From: Acetobacter peroxydans
GTDB lineage: Bacteria; Pseudomonadota; Alphaproteobacteria; Acetobacterales; Acetobacteraceae
Length of the DNA: 64,000 nucleotides
Reading direction: 5' to 3'
Assembly: GCF_006539345.1 (NCBI RefSeq)
Contig: NZ_BJMV01000008.1
Location: 78,056 to 142,055 of the forward strand
Position 1 is the stretch's first letter; every line of letters starts with the position of its first letter. Below the pieces are notes generated by a model that did not search any database, was not told the origin of the DNA, and saw only the letters and a list, made by a program, of their open reading frames with translations. The translations under genes were made by a program, and so were the position numbers. Below are positions 1 to 8,167 of this stretch, piece by piece.

Positions 1-39
1 AATCTCCACCTGGCAGCGCACCACGCCGGGCGGTTTGCG

Positions 40-546
40 TTAAGCTACAAAGACGCGGGTAAAAAACAGGGTTATGGCAGAGACCGCAATGGCCACGCCA
101 TACGGCAACGGGCCACGCCGGGCGATCCGCCATTGCTCAGCCCGCACCGCCCGCCGCCAGAAAGGCAAAGCCCCCTGCCTGCGGCCTGGAGCGCGCATCA
201 TACCGCCCAACAGCAGATAAATAACGGCCAGCACACCCCCGCTCAGGGGCACAAACACGGCAAAATCCAGCGTTTCATGCGCAGGCACTACCAGCATGGA
301 GGCGGCCATGAGCTTGACATCTCCCCCGCCAAGCAAACCCAGCGACCAGATGGCGGCACACACCACAAAGGTCAGGCCTGCGGCCATAAGAGCGACCGGC
401 AGATCCCCCTGCACGGCCTGAAGCACCAACCCGGCCAACAGCAACAGAATGGAAACACCATCCGGTATCGTTCTGGACGCCAGATCACACAGGGCCGCAT
501 AGACAAGCAGCGCACCCGCCGCCACTTCCAGAGCGATTACCAGCAT
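40..546 (-). CDS. cpaA: Prepilin peptidase, A24 family (CpaA/TadV-like)
   Basis: Inner-membrane aspartyl protease of 168 residues that would cleave the leader of Flp-type prepilins. The sequence is almost entirely hydrophobic segments. The two catalytic Asp of the A24 family are visible: the first in CDLASRTIPD near residue 20, the second in GGGDVKLM (the GxGD motif) near residue 75. It lacks the N-terminal methylase domain of PilD, as expected for the short CpaA/TadV type. The start is taken as the ATG at 546; a GTG two codons upstream (552) is better spaced from an AGGGGA Shine-Dalgarno and may be the true start. It stands apart from the Flp pilin and Tad motor genes at 45.5-50.4 kb, which it probably serves (inference). 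Confidence 0.85.
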   Translation of the reverse strand: MLVIALEVAAGALLVYAALCDLASRTIPDGVSILLLLAGLVLQAVQGDLPVALMAAGLTFVVCAAIWSLGLLGGGDVKLMAASMLVVPAHETLDFAVFVPLSGGVLAVIYLLLGGMMRAPGRRQGALPFWRRAVRAEQWRIARRGPLPYGVAIAVSAITLFFTRVFVA

Positions 547-655
547 CTGCACCAGATTGCGTTCCCCTGATGAAATATGACAACGGTCAGGCGTATCAGC
601 CAAGACGTGCCGAAGGCCCCCTTGTGCGGGAGACAAGAAATGACTTTTCTGGAAA

Positions 656-732
656 TGGCGGACCCGAAAGGATTCGAACCTTCGACCTTTGCCTTCGGAG
701 GGCAACGCTCTATCCAGCTGAGCTACGGGTCC
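656..732 (-). tRNA. tRNA-Arg (anticodon CCG)
   Basis: On the minus strand a full cloverleaf can be folded: acceptor GGACCCG/CGGGTCC, D arm GCTC/GAGC, anticodon stem TTGCC/GGCAA with loop CTCCGAA (anticodon CCG, decoding CGG), T arm with the TTCGAAT loop, discriminator G and an encoded CCA end. Length 77 nt. It lies between the hydrolase and the prepilin peptidase genes, both on the same strand. Confidence 0.97.
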
Positions 733-819
733 ACGCGCATTTCCCTATCCCAAAGGCGGAGTGTTGCCAAGCCTCTATCTGCACAACTGCCTTCAACACC
801 GCGCAACACGCACGGGAAA

Positions 820-1953
820 TCAGCGAACGAGCGTATCAGTCCGCGCAGGAAGGAACCAGAGCAGGGCCTCACCGTTCGGCCCTGCCCGATCCTGCCGATC
901 CAGGCCCGCCGCCATCCACGCACTGGCGGCACTGTCCCCACCGGAAGGCAGGAACCAGTGTGGGTTCAGAATCCACGCCGCAATATCCGCCTCTGTCCGG
1001 GCGGCGGTGCGGCTGCGCAACAGCAGGTGATAGCCGCCCGGCATCAGATCCCGCCGGATGCTTCCCCGCGTGGCGCGCCACAGGTGCCCTATGACCGAGG
1101 GCGGCACAACTTCATCCCTGTCGCCATAAACGCACAGGACAGAACCCCGCACGCCGGGAGCGACCCGCGCGGCCTCGCGCATCAGGTCCACAAGCCCCTG
1201 GAGCGTATCAAAACGCATAGAGTGCAGTGTGAGCGGGTCATAATACAGGCGGATCATGGCGGGCAGGTTGTCACCCGTTACGATACGGCCGGGGAGTTCA
1301 CGCCCGGTCACTTCATGAGCGGGAAACAGCGTCGCCATGACAGCCAGCGGTGCCTGCACCCCCGACCCCGTATCCCAGATGGCCGGAGCCAGCAGCACAG
1401 CACCGGCGACAGACACAGAAGCAGGCTGCGCCATGAACAGCATGGCAATCGCCCCACCCATACTCTCTCCCGCCAGATAGAGCGGCGTATCCGGCGCCTC
1501 ATGTTTCAGAATGGCGATCTCCTCGCCCACATCGGCCACAAGCCGTGTGCGCCCGGCCCAGCGCCCCCGTTCAGCCGTGGCGCCAAACCCGCGCACATCG
1601 GGTGCTACGACCGTAATGCCCTGCGCGGCCAGCACCGGCCCCGCACTCTCCCATGCATCGCGGCTGTCGTTGAAGCCATGCAGGGCCAGAAGCACCGCAC
1701 GGGGTGCGCCCTGCGCAGACCAGACCCGCGCGGGTATATCCGCACCATCGGACAGGTGGAACACACGATCCGGCGGCACCAGTCGCCCCGCCCCCGCAAA
1801 CCGGGCTGGCGGCACAGGAACCGGAGCGACAGATCCCGCGGGGTGACAGTCCGCGCACCCGGCAAGGGCACAGGCAGCGACCGCCAGCATCCACCATGCG
1901 CCTCTGCTCACGCTCATGCGAAGAAAGGAGAGGTGCAAAAAGCCGCCCGACAT
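820..1953 (-). CDS. Alpha/beta hydrolase, putative lipoprotein (lysophospholipase/monoacylglycerol lipase-like)
   Basis: Serine hydrolase of about 377 residues with a lipoprotein-type N-terminus (hydrophobic stretch ending in a lipobox LAGC), so probably anchored in the periplasmic or outer-membrane leaflet. The nucleophile elbow GESMGG, the acid region YGDRDEVVPP and the late histidine in GGYHLLL give a complete Ser-Asp-His triad, and LALHGFND matches the oxyanion-hole region of this superfamily. The family includes monoglyceride lipases and lysophospholipases; the substrate here is not known. Start choice is uncertain: ATG at 1953 has a GGAG about 10 nt upstream, ATG at 1962 is nearer to it, and ATG at 1917 would give a shorter signal peptide. 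Confidence 0.8.
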   Translation of the reverse strand: MSGGFLHLSFLRMSVSRGAWWMLAVAACALAGCADCHPAGSVAPVPVPPARFAGAGRLVPPDRVFHLSDGADIPARVWSAQGAPRAVLLALHGFNDSRDAWESAGPVLAAQGITVVAPDVRGFGATAERGRWAGRTRLVADVGEEIAILKHEAPDTPLYLAGESMGGAIAMLFMAQPASVSVAGAVLLAPAIWDTGSGVQAPLAVMATLFPAHEVTGRELPGRIVTGDNLPAMIRLYYDPLTLHSMRFDTLQGLVDLMREAARVAPGVRGSVLCVYGDRDEVVPPSVIGHLWRATRGSIRRDLMPGGYHLLLRSRTAARTEADIAAWILNPHWFLPSGGDSAASAWMAAGLDRQDRAGPNGEALLWFLPARTDTLVR

Positions 1954-2027
1954 GTCTATCATTCTCCACTACAGCCCTGCCTGATAGTCAGACGGGCTAC
2001 AGATTCTCTAGCCCACGCAGGATGACA

Positions 2028-2255
2028 ATGGCGACCACCCTTGCACACACTCCTGACCCCACGCCACACCCGCGGCTGGGTCATGTCGAAACCATTCTGG
2101 TCGATACACGTAAGATTGCCTGTGATGGCGGGCTGGGCGCGCTCGGGCACCCGCGCGTATGGCTGAAGATCGGCGGCCACCAGACCGTATGCCCTTACTG
2201 TTCGCGGCTGTTCGTGCTGCAACCGGGTGCGGCAGCAGACAGCCACGGCCACTAA
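2028..2255 (+). CDS. Small zinc-finger protein, zf-CHCC family
   Basis: A 75-residue protein with the zf-CHCC signature also found in the complex I accessory subunit NDUFS6: Cys32, His41 (in GHPRVWL) and the pair CPYC at 54-57 followed by SRLFVL. The ligand set C-H-C-C would bind one zinc. Small proteins of this family are common in Alphaproteobacteria, and its precise role there is not settled. Two in-frame ATGs lie at 2022 and 2028; an AGG six bases upstream favours 2028. It is an isolated rightward gene between leftward neighbours. Confidence 0.8.
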   Translation: MATTLAHTPDPTPHPRLGHVETILVDTRKIACDGGLGALGHPRVWLKIGGHQTVCPYCSRLFVLQPGAAADSHGH

Positions 2256-2262
2256 TGCCGTG

Positions 2263-2601
2263 TTAGTGGTGCAGGGAGTGTGAAAACAGGTTGATGACCA
2301 GCACACCCGCCACAATCAGGGCAATGCCCAGAAGGGCGGGAGTGTCGAGGCTCTGACGGAAAATCAGCAGGCCGACAACCGCACTCAGCACCACGCCCGC
2401 ACCGGCCCAGATGGCGTAGAGAATACCCACGGGCACGGTTTTAAGCGGAATAGACAGAAAATAGAACGCAAAGCCATATGCCACGAGGCTACCCGCAGCA
2501 GGCAGCCAGCGGGCAAAGCCCTGTGAGGCGGCCAGACAGGTGGTGCCAACCATCTCGAACACGATGGCCAGCGCCAGCATTACAAAAGGCTTTTCGGCCA
2601 T
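2263..2601 (-). CDS. Small multidrug resistance (SMR) family transporter, EmrE-like
   Basis: A 112-residue protein with four hydrophobic segments, the standard SMR size. The essential membrane-embedded glutamate is Glu16, in IVFEMVGTTCL, matching Glu14 of EmrE. TM3-like text KTVPVGILYAIWAGAGVV is the typical SMR signature. SMR proteins are dimeric proton antiporters for cationic drugs or, in some subfamilies, guanidinium; the subtype cannot be fixed by eye. The ATG at 2601 is chosen because GGAGG lies six bases upstream; a GTG at 2607 is in frame. Confidence 0.88.
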   Translation of the reverse strand: MAEKPFVMLALAIVFEMVGTTCLAASQGFARWLPAAGSLVAYGFAFYFLSIPLKTVPVGILYAIWAGAGVVLSAVVGLLIFRQSLDTPALLGIALIVAGVLVINLFSHSLHH

Positions 2602-2628
2602 GCCCACCCTCCGCCAGCCAGTTGCCGG

Positions 2629-3900
2629 TTAACCGCCAATCCGCTCAAGACCGCCCATATAGGGGCGCAGCACCTCAGGAATGGTGATGGAGCCATCCGC
2701 GTTCTGATAATTTTCCATAACCGCGATCAGCGTACGACCGACCGCCAGCCCAGACCCGTTGAGCGTATGCACGAACACCGGGCTTTCGCCCGCCTTGGGC
2801 CGGAAGCGTGCATTCATGCGGCGGGCCTGAAAGTCGCGCGTGTTGGAGCAGGATGAAATTTCACGCCAGGCGTTCTGCCCCGGCAGCCACGCTTCCAGAT
2901 CATAGGTGCGGGCTGCACCAAAGCCCGTGTCTCCCGCGCAGAGCAGCATACGCCGGTAAGGAATGCCCAGACGCTCCAGCACCGTTTCCGCGCAGCGGGT
3001 CATGCGCTCGTGCTCGGCTTCACTCGTCTCGGGTGTGGTGACGGACACCATTTCCACTTTTTCAAACTGATGCTGGCGCAACATACCGCGCACATCGCGC
3101 CCGGCGGCCCCTGCTTCGGAGCGGAAACACTGGCTCAGCGCGGTCATGCGCAACGGCAGGGTCGCGCCGTCGAGAATGTCCCCGGACACAGAGGCGGTCA
3201 ACGGCACTTCAGCGGTAGGGATCAGCCAGCGGCCATCCTCGGTGCGGAAAGACTGGTCCGCGAATTTCGGCAGCTTGTCGGTGCCGTACATCGCATCGTC
3301 ATTGACCAATGTGGGCACCATGACTTCCGTATACCCATGCTCGGCCGTGTGCAGGTCCAGCATGAACTGACCCAGCGCGCGCTCCAGCCGCGCCAGCGCG
3401 CCACGCAGGAGCACAAAGCGAGCGCCGGACAGCTTGGATGCCGTGCCAAAATCCATCTGCCCCAGCGCTTCACCCAGTTCAAAGTGCTGCTTGGGGGTAA
3501 AGTCGAAAACACGCCGGTCACCCCAGACATGCTGTTCCACATTGGCGTTTTCATCCGCGCCCGCAGGCACGCCGGGATCGAGCCGGTTGGGCAGATTGGC
3601 CAGAAGGGCGGTGCTGTTGCGCTCCAGCGCCACCACGGCTTCTTCCAGTGCTTCCATTTCGGCACGCAGGGCAACGCCTTCGGCCTCAAGCTCGGCACTG
3701 TCGGCCCCGGCGCGCTTTAGGGTGCCAATCTCACGGGCCAGCGCCTTTCGGCGGGTCTGCTTTTCCTGTAATACGGTCTGGGCCTGACGACGTTCCTCGT
3801 CCCATGCCACAAGCTGCTGCGCGACCGGCTCCAGCCCACGGCGGGCCAGATCAGCATCAAACGCGGCGGGGTCAGCCCGCAGACTGCGGATATCGTGCAT
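2629..3900 (-). CDS. serS: Seryl-tRNA synthetase
   Basis: Class II aminoacyl-tRNA synthetase of 423 residues, the normal length. The N-terminal 110 residues form the coiled-coil arm that holds the long variable arm of tRNA-Ser. Motif 2 is seen in the [17 protein letters not shown] region and motif 3 in [19 protein letters not shown]. It charges tRNA-Ser and supplies the precursor for selenocysteine in organisms that use it. It is the last gene of the leftward scp-tat run, starting 3 bases after the tatC stop, so translation is probably coupled. Confidence 0.97.
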   Translation of the reverse strand: MHDIRSLRADPAAFDADLARRGLEPVAQQLVAWDEERRQAQTVLQEKQTRRKALAREIGTLKRAGADSAELEAEGVALRAEMEALEEAVVALERNSTALLANLPNRLDPGVPAGADENANVEQHVWGDRRVFDFTPKQHFELGEALGQMDFGTASKLSGARFVLLRGALARLERALGQFMLDLHTAEHGYTEVMVPTLVNDDAMYGTDKLPKFADQSFRTEDGRWLIPTAEVPLTASVSGDILDGATLPLRMTALSQCFRSEAGAAGRDVRGMLRQHQFEKVEMVSVTTPETSEAEHERMTRCAETVLERLGIPYRRMLLCAGDTGFGAARTYDLEAWLPGQNAWREISSCSNTRDFQARRMNARFRPKAGESPVFVHTLNGSGLAVGRTLIAVMENYQNADGSITIPEVLRPYMGGLERIGG

Positions 3901-3903
3901 AGG

Positions 3904-4752
3904 TCAGGGACTTTCCTGCTGGGAGTTGGTCTCGTTTTCGCTCCGGCGCGTGGCCCATGCGGGCTCCACCATCCGGGCGCACAGGATTGAAACCTCGTAC
4001 AGCAGCACAAGCGGCACCGCGAGGCCAATCTGGGTAATGACATCAGGCGGCATGACGATAGCCGCCACCACAAAGGCCCCCACGATCGCATAACGGCGAA
4101 ACCGCCGGAGCATGGCGGCCGTGACAATGCCCGCGCGTGCCAGCAGCGTCAACACCACCGGCAGCTCAAACGCCACGCCAAAAGCCATGATCAGTTTCAT
4201 GACAAGCGCCAGATATTCCGACACCTTGGCCTGCAGTTCGATCTGTACGCCGCCCGTGCTGCCCGGCGTCTGAAACGACAGAAAAAACCGCCACGCAACA
4301 GGGAAGATGAAATAGTAAGCCAGAGCCGCCCCTGTCAGAAACAGCACCGGCGTTGCCACCAGAAACGGTGCGAAGGCACGTTTTTCCGAGCGGTACAGGC
4401 CGGGGGCAATAAATATCCACGCCTGAACGGCTACCATGGGAAAGGACAGGAACATCGCCCCGAACAGGGCCACGCGGATATAGGTAAAAAACGCCTCGTA
4501 CAGCGCTGTGTAGATCAGGTGCGGCTGTTCGCCCTGCTGGCGCATGATCTCGCCCAGCGGGCGGGCCAGAAACAGGTAGATGTTTTCCGCGTAATGGTAG
4601 CACAGCGCAAAACACAGGACGAAAGTCAGCCCCGCCCACAGCAGCCTGCGCCGCAGTTCCAGCAGGTGGTCAACCAGAGACATGGGCTGGTCGTTGATCG
4701 GATCGTGCGCCGCTTCGTCGTTCTGGCTGGCGTCGTAGGTCTTGTCGGTCAT
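3904..4752 (-). CDS. tatC: Sec-independent protein translocase TatC
   Basis: Polytopic inner-membrane core of the twin-arginine translocase, 282 residues. The start is the ATG at 4752, which overlaps the tatB stop as ATGA; longer readings run through tatB in another frame. The conserved cytoplasmic N-terminal segment SLVDHLLELRRRL and the following hydrophobic segments fit TatC, which with TatB binds twin-arginine signal peptides. The C-terminal tail is short and charged. It is translationally coupled to tatB upstream and serS downstream. Confidence 0.97.
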   Translation of the reverse strand: MTDKTYDASQNDEAAHDPINDQPMSLVDHLLELRRRLLWAGLTFVLCFALCYHYAENIYLFLARPLGEIMRQQGEQPHLIYTALYEAFFTYIRVALFGAMFLSFPMVAVQAWIFIAPGLYRSEKRAFAPFLVATPVLFLTGAALAYYFIFPVAWRFFLSFQTPGSTGGVQIELQAKVSEYLALVMKLIMAFGVAFELPVVLTLLARAGIVTAAMLRRFRRYAIVGAFVVAAIVMPPDVITQIGLAVPLVLLYEVSILCARMVEPAWATRRSENETNSQQESP

Positions 4753-5378
4753 GCCTGCTGGCCCACGCTGGATGATGTCTCCGCCCCGCCCGTTCCGCCA
4801 ATAGGGGTCGGCCGCACGACGTGCCGTCCGTGCAGAACCCGCACTGGCGGCAGGATTGCCGGCGGGAGCAGACGCGGCTGTTCGTTGAGAATCCGCCGCA
4901 CGATGCCCGGCGGCAGTTCCGGCGGAGCGGCCTCCACCGCATCGTCCGACACGCCCGGCACCACTGCCTCTTCCACACCATCCCCCACTGGGGGCCATAT
5001 GGCAGGCGCAATGGTTCTATGCGAGAGCGCGGCGGGCTTCCCCCGGTCAAGCGCACGGGGGCCGGGCGGCAGGGCATAGTCTGTCAGCGGCGCGGGGCGC
5101 TCCACGGCGCGGCTCAGACTGCCATCCTCATCCAGCGCCTTGATGATACGGCCACGCACGTTCAGGTTTTTCAGGTCTCGTACCTGATCCCGAACCTCCC
5201 CCAGATCGGCTTCACGTACCATCTCATCAAAATGAGACTGGAACTCCCCCGCCATGCGCCGGGCTTTTTTGACAAAACCCGCAAGCCCGCGCAGGGCAAC
5301 CGGCAAGTCCTTCGGCCCGATCACCACCAGGGCCACGGCACCGATCAACGCAATTTCCGACCAGGCAAAATCAAACAT
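4749..5378 (-). CDS. tatB: Sec-independent protein translocase TatB
   Basis: A 209-residue protein with one N-terminal membrane helix and the hallmark hinge sequence VVIGPKDLPVALR, followed by an amphipathic helix and a long Pro/Ala-rich C-terminal tail of about 110 residues. The start MFDFAWSEIALIGAVAL is typical of TatB, including the acidic residue at position 8. TatB joins TatC as the signal-peptide receptor. It overlaps tatC by 4 bases. No tatA is present in the 72 bases between this gene and scpB. Confidence 0.95.
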   Translation of the reverse strand: MFDFAWSEIALIGAVALVVIGPKDLPVALRGLAGFVKKARRMAGEFQSHFDEMVREADLGEVRDQVRDLKNLNVRGRIIKALDEDGSLSRAVERPAPLTDYALPPGPRALDRGKPAALSHRTIAPAIWPPVGDGVEEAVVPGVSDDAVEAAPPELPPGIVRRILNEQPRLLPPAILPPVRVLHGRHVVRPTPIGGTGGAETSSSVGQQA

Positions 5379-5450
5379 CGGCAGCCCCGTTCACACCTGC
5401 CCGCAGGCCGGGCGACAGCCAGCGCACGGCATAAAGGCACGGTGTGTCTA

Positions 5451-6236
5451 TCACGCCCGTTCCGGCCCGGAAACACTCTCTTCCGCCTCTGGCTCCACTG
5501 GCGGCTCAGATGTCCCCTCCGCAAATGCGGCAGCGGACGCGCGCTGCCCTTCCTCCATCCCATCCGCACCGTCAAAGGCAATCTCGGACTGGCTCTGGCG
5601 CAGGCCCGCCATGTCCGGCACATCCACCAGCAATTCCTCGCGCCGGGGCAGGTCGGACAGGGCGCGCAGGCCGAAATGGCGCAGGAACTCGGGCGTTGTT
5701 CCCCACAGAACCGGACGGCCCGGCACCTCCTTGCGGCCACGCGGGGCAATCAGTTCCGCCTCGATCAAGGTATCGAGCACCGTCTGCCCCAGACTGACTC
5801 CGCGAATATCTTCAATATCCGTGCGGGTGCAGGGCTGATGATACGCGATGATGGCCAGCGATTCCATGACCGCGCGGGGCAGACGGCGTGGGCGTTCCAG
5901 CACACGCGTAAGCTGTGCCGCCAGATCGGGAGCGGTTCGGAACTGCCAGCCACCCGCCACCTCAACCGGGCTGACGCCGCGCCCTTCATACTGCCGGACA
6001 AGAGCCGCCAGTACCGCATCCACAAATGCTCCCAGATCCTCCTGCCCGGCAGGCATGAGCCGCCGAGTTTCCAGCAGGTCGGCCAGCCTGCGGGCGCTAA
6101 CCGGCTCGGACGCCGCGAAAATCAGGGCTTCCGCCAGACGTACGGCGTCATCCGGCACAATCGGCGCAGCATCCGTCTCGTCCACGGGAACGCTTGGGGC
6201 CTCATCCTCCGTGTGCGGGAACTCTGGCTGTGTCAT
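5451..6236 (-). CDS. scpB: Segregation and condensation protein B
   Basis: Winged-helix partner of the SMC-ScpAB condensin complex, 261 residues. The core at roughly residues 30-215 contains the expected LAEALIFAASEPVS opening and the AVMESLAIIAYHQPCTRTDIEDIRG segment typical of ScpB (quoted here only as a landmark at about residues 120-145). The last 40 residues are acidic and low in complexity. The ATG at 6236 overlaps the scpA stop (ATGA), so the two are co-translated. Confidence 0.95.
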   Translation of the reverse strand: MTQPEFPHTEDEAPSVPVDETDAAPIVPDDAVRLAEALIFAASEPVSARRLADLLETRRLMPAGQEDLGAFVDAVLAALVRQYEGRGVSPVEVAGGWQFRTAPDLAAQLTRVLERPRRLPRAVMESLAIIAYHQPCTRTDIEDIRGVSLGQTVLDTLIEAELIAPRGRKEVPGRPVLWGTTPEFLRHFGLRALSDLPRREELLVDVPDMAGLRQSQSEIAFDGADGMEEGQRASAAAFAEGTSEPPVEPEAEESVSGPERA

Positions 6237-7090
6237 GGGGTCTCTCCGTCCTGATCCTCACCCTGTGGCGCGGTGTGAGAGCGCAGCAGAATTTGCCCGA
6301 AGGTCTGATCCTGCCTCAGTTCAAGCCGCCCTGTCTTGGCCAGTTCCAGCCCGGCGATCAATGTGCCTGCAAGGGCCGCACGCCGCTGCCGTATGGCGGC
6401 ATCGCCCCCTTCCTGCTCCGGCAGCACATCAGGCAGGAAGGCATCCAGCGCATTCCAGCCCGGCGGCGTTTCCCCCAGAAGGCGGGTCAGACGGCTGAGC
6501 GCATCCTGTACGGTCCAGAAACGCAGGGTGCGCGGCATGTAGACCTTGCGCGAGGCCGTGCGCCGCATAGCCGCCAGATAGGCACGCATTAACTGCGGCA
6601 CATCCAGCACCAGACCGGAACGGTCGATTTCGGTCAGATCTTCCGCCTCGCCGCGCGCAAAGACATCACGCCCAAGCTGGGGGCGCGCCTCAAGCCAGCG
6701 CGCAAGCTGGCCCATGCAGGCCAGTTCCAGCAGGCGTTCGTGCAGAAGCTCGGCTGCTTCCTCACCCTCAACGGCCAGTTCATCGTCCGGGGGCAGCAGC
6801 AGGCGCGACTTCAGCCACGCGAGCCAGGCGGCCATGACCAGCCAGTCCGCCGCCAGTTCCAGACGCACCCGCCGCGCGCTTTCCACAACGGCCAGATACT
6901 GCTCAACCAGTTGCAGAATGGAAATACGCGCCAGATCCACCTTCTGTGCCCGCGCCAGATCGAGCAGCAGATCCAGCGGGCCTTCAAACCCTTCCAGCCT
7001 CAGCAGCGGTGCACGGGGGAGGCTATCGACCTCCACGACCGCCGCTTCAGACGCGGCAGGCTCCGTGGGAGGGTCAGCCGATATGCTCAA
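6233..7090 (-). CDS. scpA: Segregation and condensation protein A (kleisin)
   Basis: Kleisin subunit of the SMC complex, 285 residues. The diagnostic N-terminal sequence FEGPLDLLLDLARAQKVDL is present near residue 34, and the C-terminal winged-helix part that binds the SMC head follows after residue 200. The most upstream in-frame start is a TTG at 7090, just after an in-frame stop, so either TTG is used or translation begins at an internal GTG. It lies 12 bases after the SPOR-domain gene and overlaps scpB by 4 bases. Confidence 0.94.
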   Translation of the reverse strand: MSISADPPTEPAASEAAVVEVDSLPRAPLLRLEGFEGPLDLLLDLARAQKVDLARISILQLVEQYLAVVESARRVRLELAADWLVMAAWLAWLKSRLLLPPDDELAVEGEEAAELLHERLLELACMGQLARWLEARPQLGRDVFARGEAEDLTEIDRSGLVLDVPQLMRAYLAAMRRTASRKVYMPRTLRFWTVQDALSRLTRLLGETPPGWNALDAFLPDVLPEQEGGDAAIRQRRAALAGTLIAGLELAKTGRLELRQDQTFGQILLRSHTAPQGEDQDGETP

Positions 7091-7102
7091 GGCCTGTGCT
7101 GC

Positions 7103-8167
7103 CTAGGGCCGGGCTACCATGCAGGCCAGCCCCCGTTCCCGCGCGGTGGCGCAGAAGGCATGAGCATCGGCACTGCTGTCAAACCCGGTCACACGCAGGC
7201 GGTAGAACACCGCACTGTTCTGCTCCGTCCGCACGATGGAGGGCGTACGGGTGCCGAACAGCGTCGGGTAGCGGGTTTTTAGCCGGCTCCATTCCTTACG
7301 GGCCTCGGCATCGCTCTGCAGAGCCGCCAACTGCACCTGATAGGCGCCGCTGCTGTCCTTGACCGCTGAAGGCGCGGGCACAGGAGCAGGAAGCGCGGCT
7401 TCGGCCTGCCGGGCCGCAGGGGCGGGTGCACTCTGCGCCGGGGCTTCATCCGCCTTTTTGTCCGGCTGGGTCGCCGGCGTAGGAACTGATGCGGTGGCGG
7501 CAGCATGGGAGGCCGCCTGTCCTGCACCCTGAGCGGCGCCCTGCACGGCGGCGGCACTATCGCCTTCCTCAACCGCACCGGGGGCAGTGCTGTCGGATTC
7601 CTCCTCCTGCGCGGATGCACCCGCAGCCGTGCCGGAAGGTGCCGTGGCTGGCGTAGCGGAGGCCGTATCAGCCGTCTGCCCGGCAGCAGCCGGAGCGCCT
7701 GCTGCCTCGCCCGCATTCGCACCCGCCGGAGCCGCAGGCGTAGCGGGCGTACCGCCGTACTGGGCGGCAAGCGCCGCCGGGTTGGGTTTTTCAGGCGCAG
7801 GCACCGGATGCCCGGTCTGGTCGTCGGTGTCCTCGATAGGGCCGAGGGCATCAAGCTGCATCCCGCCCGGATCGACCGGGTGAGTTTTCATGGCCACGGG
7901 AGGCGGCCCAAACACGGGAATACCGTGCGAATGGTGCCGCACCAGCGCCCAGCCGCCAATACCAAGAACCAGCAGCCCCCCCAGCCCGGCAGCCCCATAG
8001 GCCAGCCACTGGGTGATGGAGTCGGTGCCCGTCACACGTGCAAGCATACTACCCAGAAGAGCGGCCTCCGGCTTGGAGGGCGTATCATCATAATCGGTGC
8101 TCATGCGCTCACGCGCACGGCTGATCCGATCTTCCGCCGTGGCGGAGCCTCGCTCTTTTTCGTTCAT
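7103..8167 (-). CDS. SPOR domain-containing inner-membrane protein
   Basis: A 354-residue bitopic protein. A basic cytoplasmic N-terminus of about 50 residues leads into one membrane helix (about 54-76), then a long Ala/Pro/Gly-rich linker, and a C-terminal SPOR domain (about 275-354, with YQVQLAAL at its start). SPOR domains bind glycan strands lacking stem peptides at the division septum, so a role in cell division or envelope remodelling is likely, similar to FtsN or DamX. The start codon overlaps the argS stop by one base (TGATG), placing it in the argS-scp-tat run. Confidence 0.85.
   Translation of the reverse strand: MNEKERGSATAEDRISRARERMSTDYDDTPSKPEAALLGSMLARVTGTDSITQWLAYGAAGLGGLLVLGIGGWALVRHHSHGIPVFGPPPVAMKTHPVDPGGMQLDALGPIEDTDDQTGHPVPAPEKPNPAALAAQYGGTPATPAAPAGANAGEAAGAPAAAGQTADTASATPATAPSGTAAGASAQEEESDSTAPGAVEEGDSAAAVQGAAQGAGQAASHAAATASVPTPATQPDKKADEAPAQSAPAPAARQAEAALPAPVPAPSAVKDSSGAYQVQLAALQSDAEARKEWSRLKTRYPTLFGTRTPSIVRTEQNSAVFYRLRVTGFDSSADAHAFCATARERGLACMVARP

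Noticed and set aside
133..570. Plus-strand open frame opposite the prepilin peptidase gene
   Set aside because: It mirrors the coding strand of a recognised gene with catalytic motifs; composition is His/Gln-rich shadow sequence with no family likeness.
577..2025. 482-codon plus-strand frame covering the tRNA and hydrolase gene
   Set aside because: It reads antisense to a clear alpha/beta hydrolase with full catalytic triad and through a tRNA; typical high-GC shadow.
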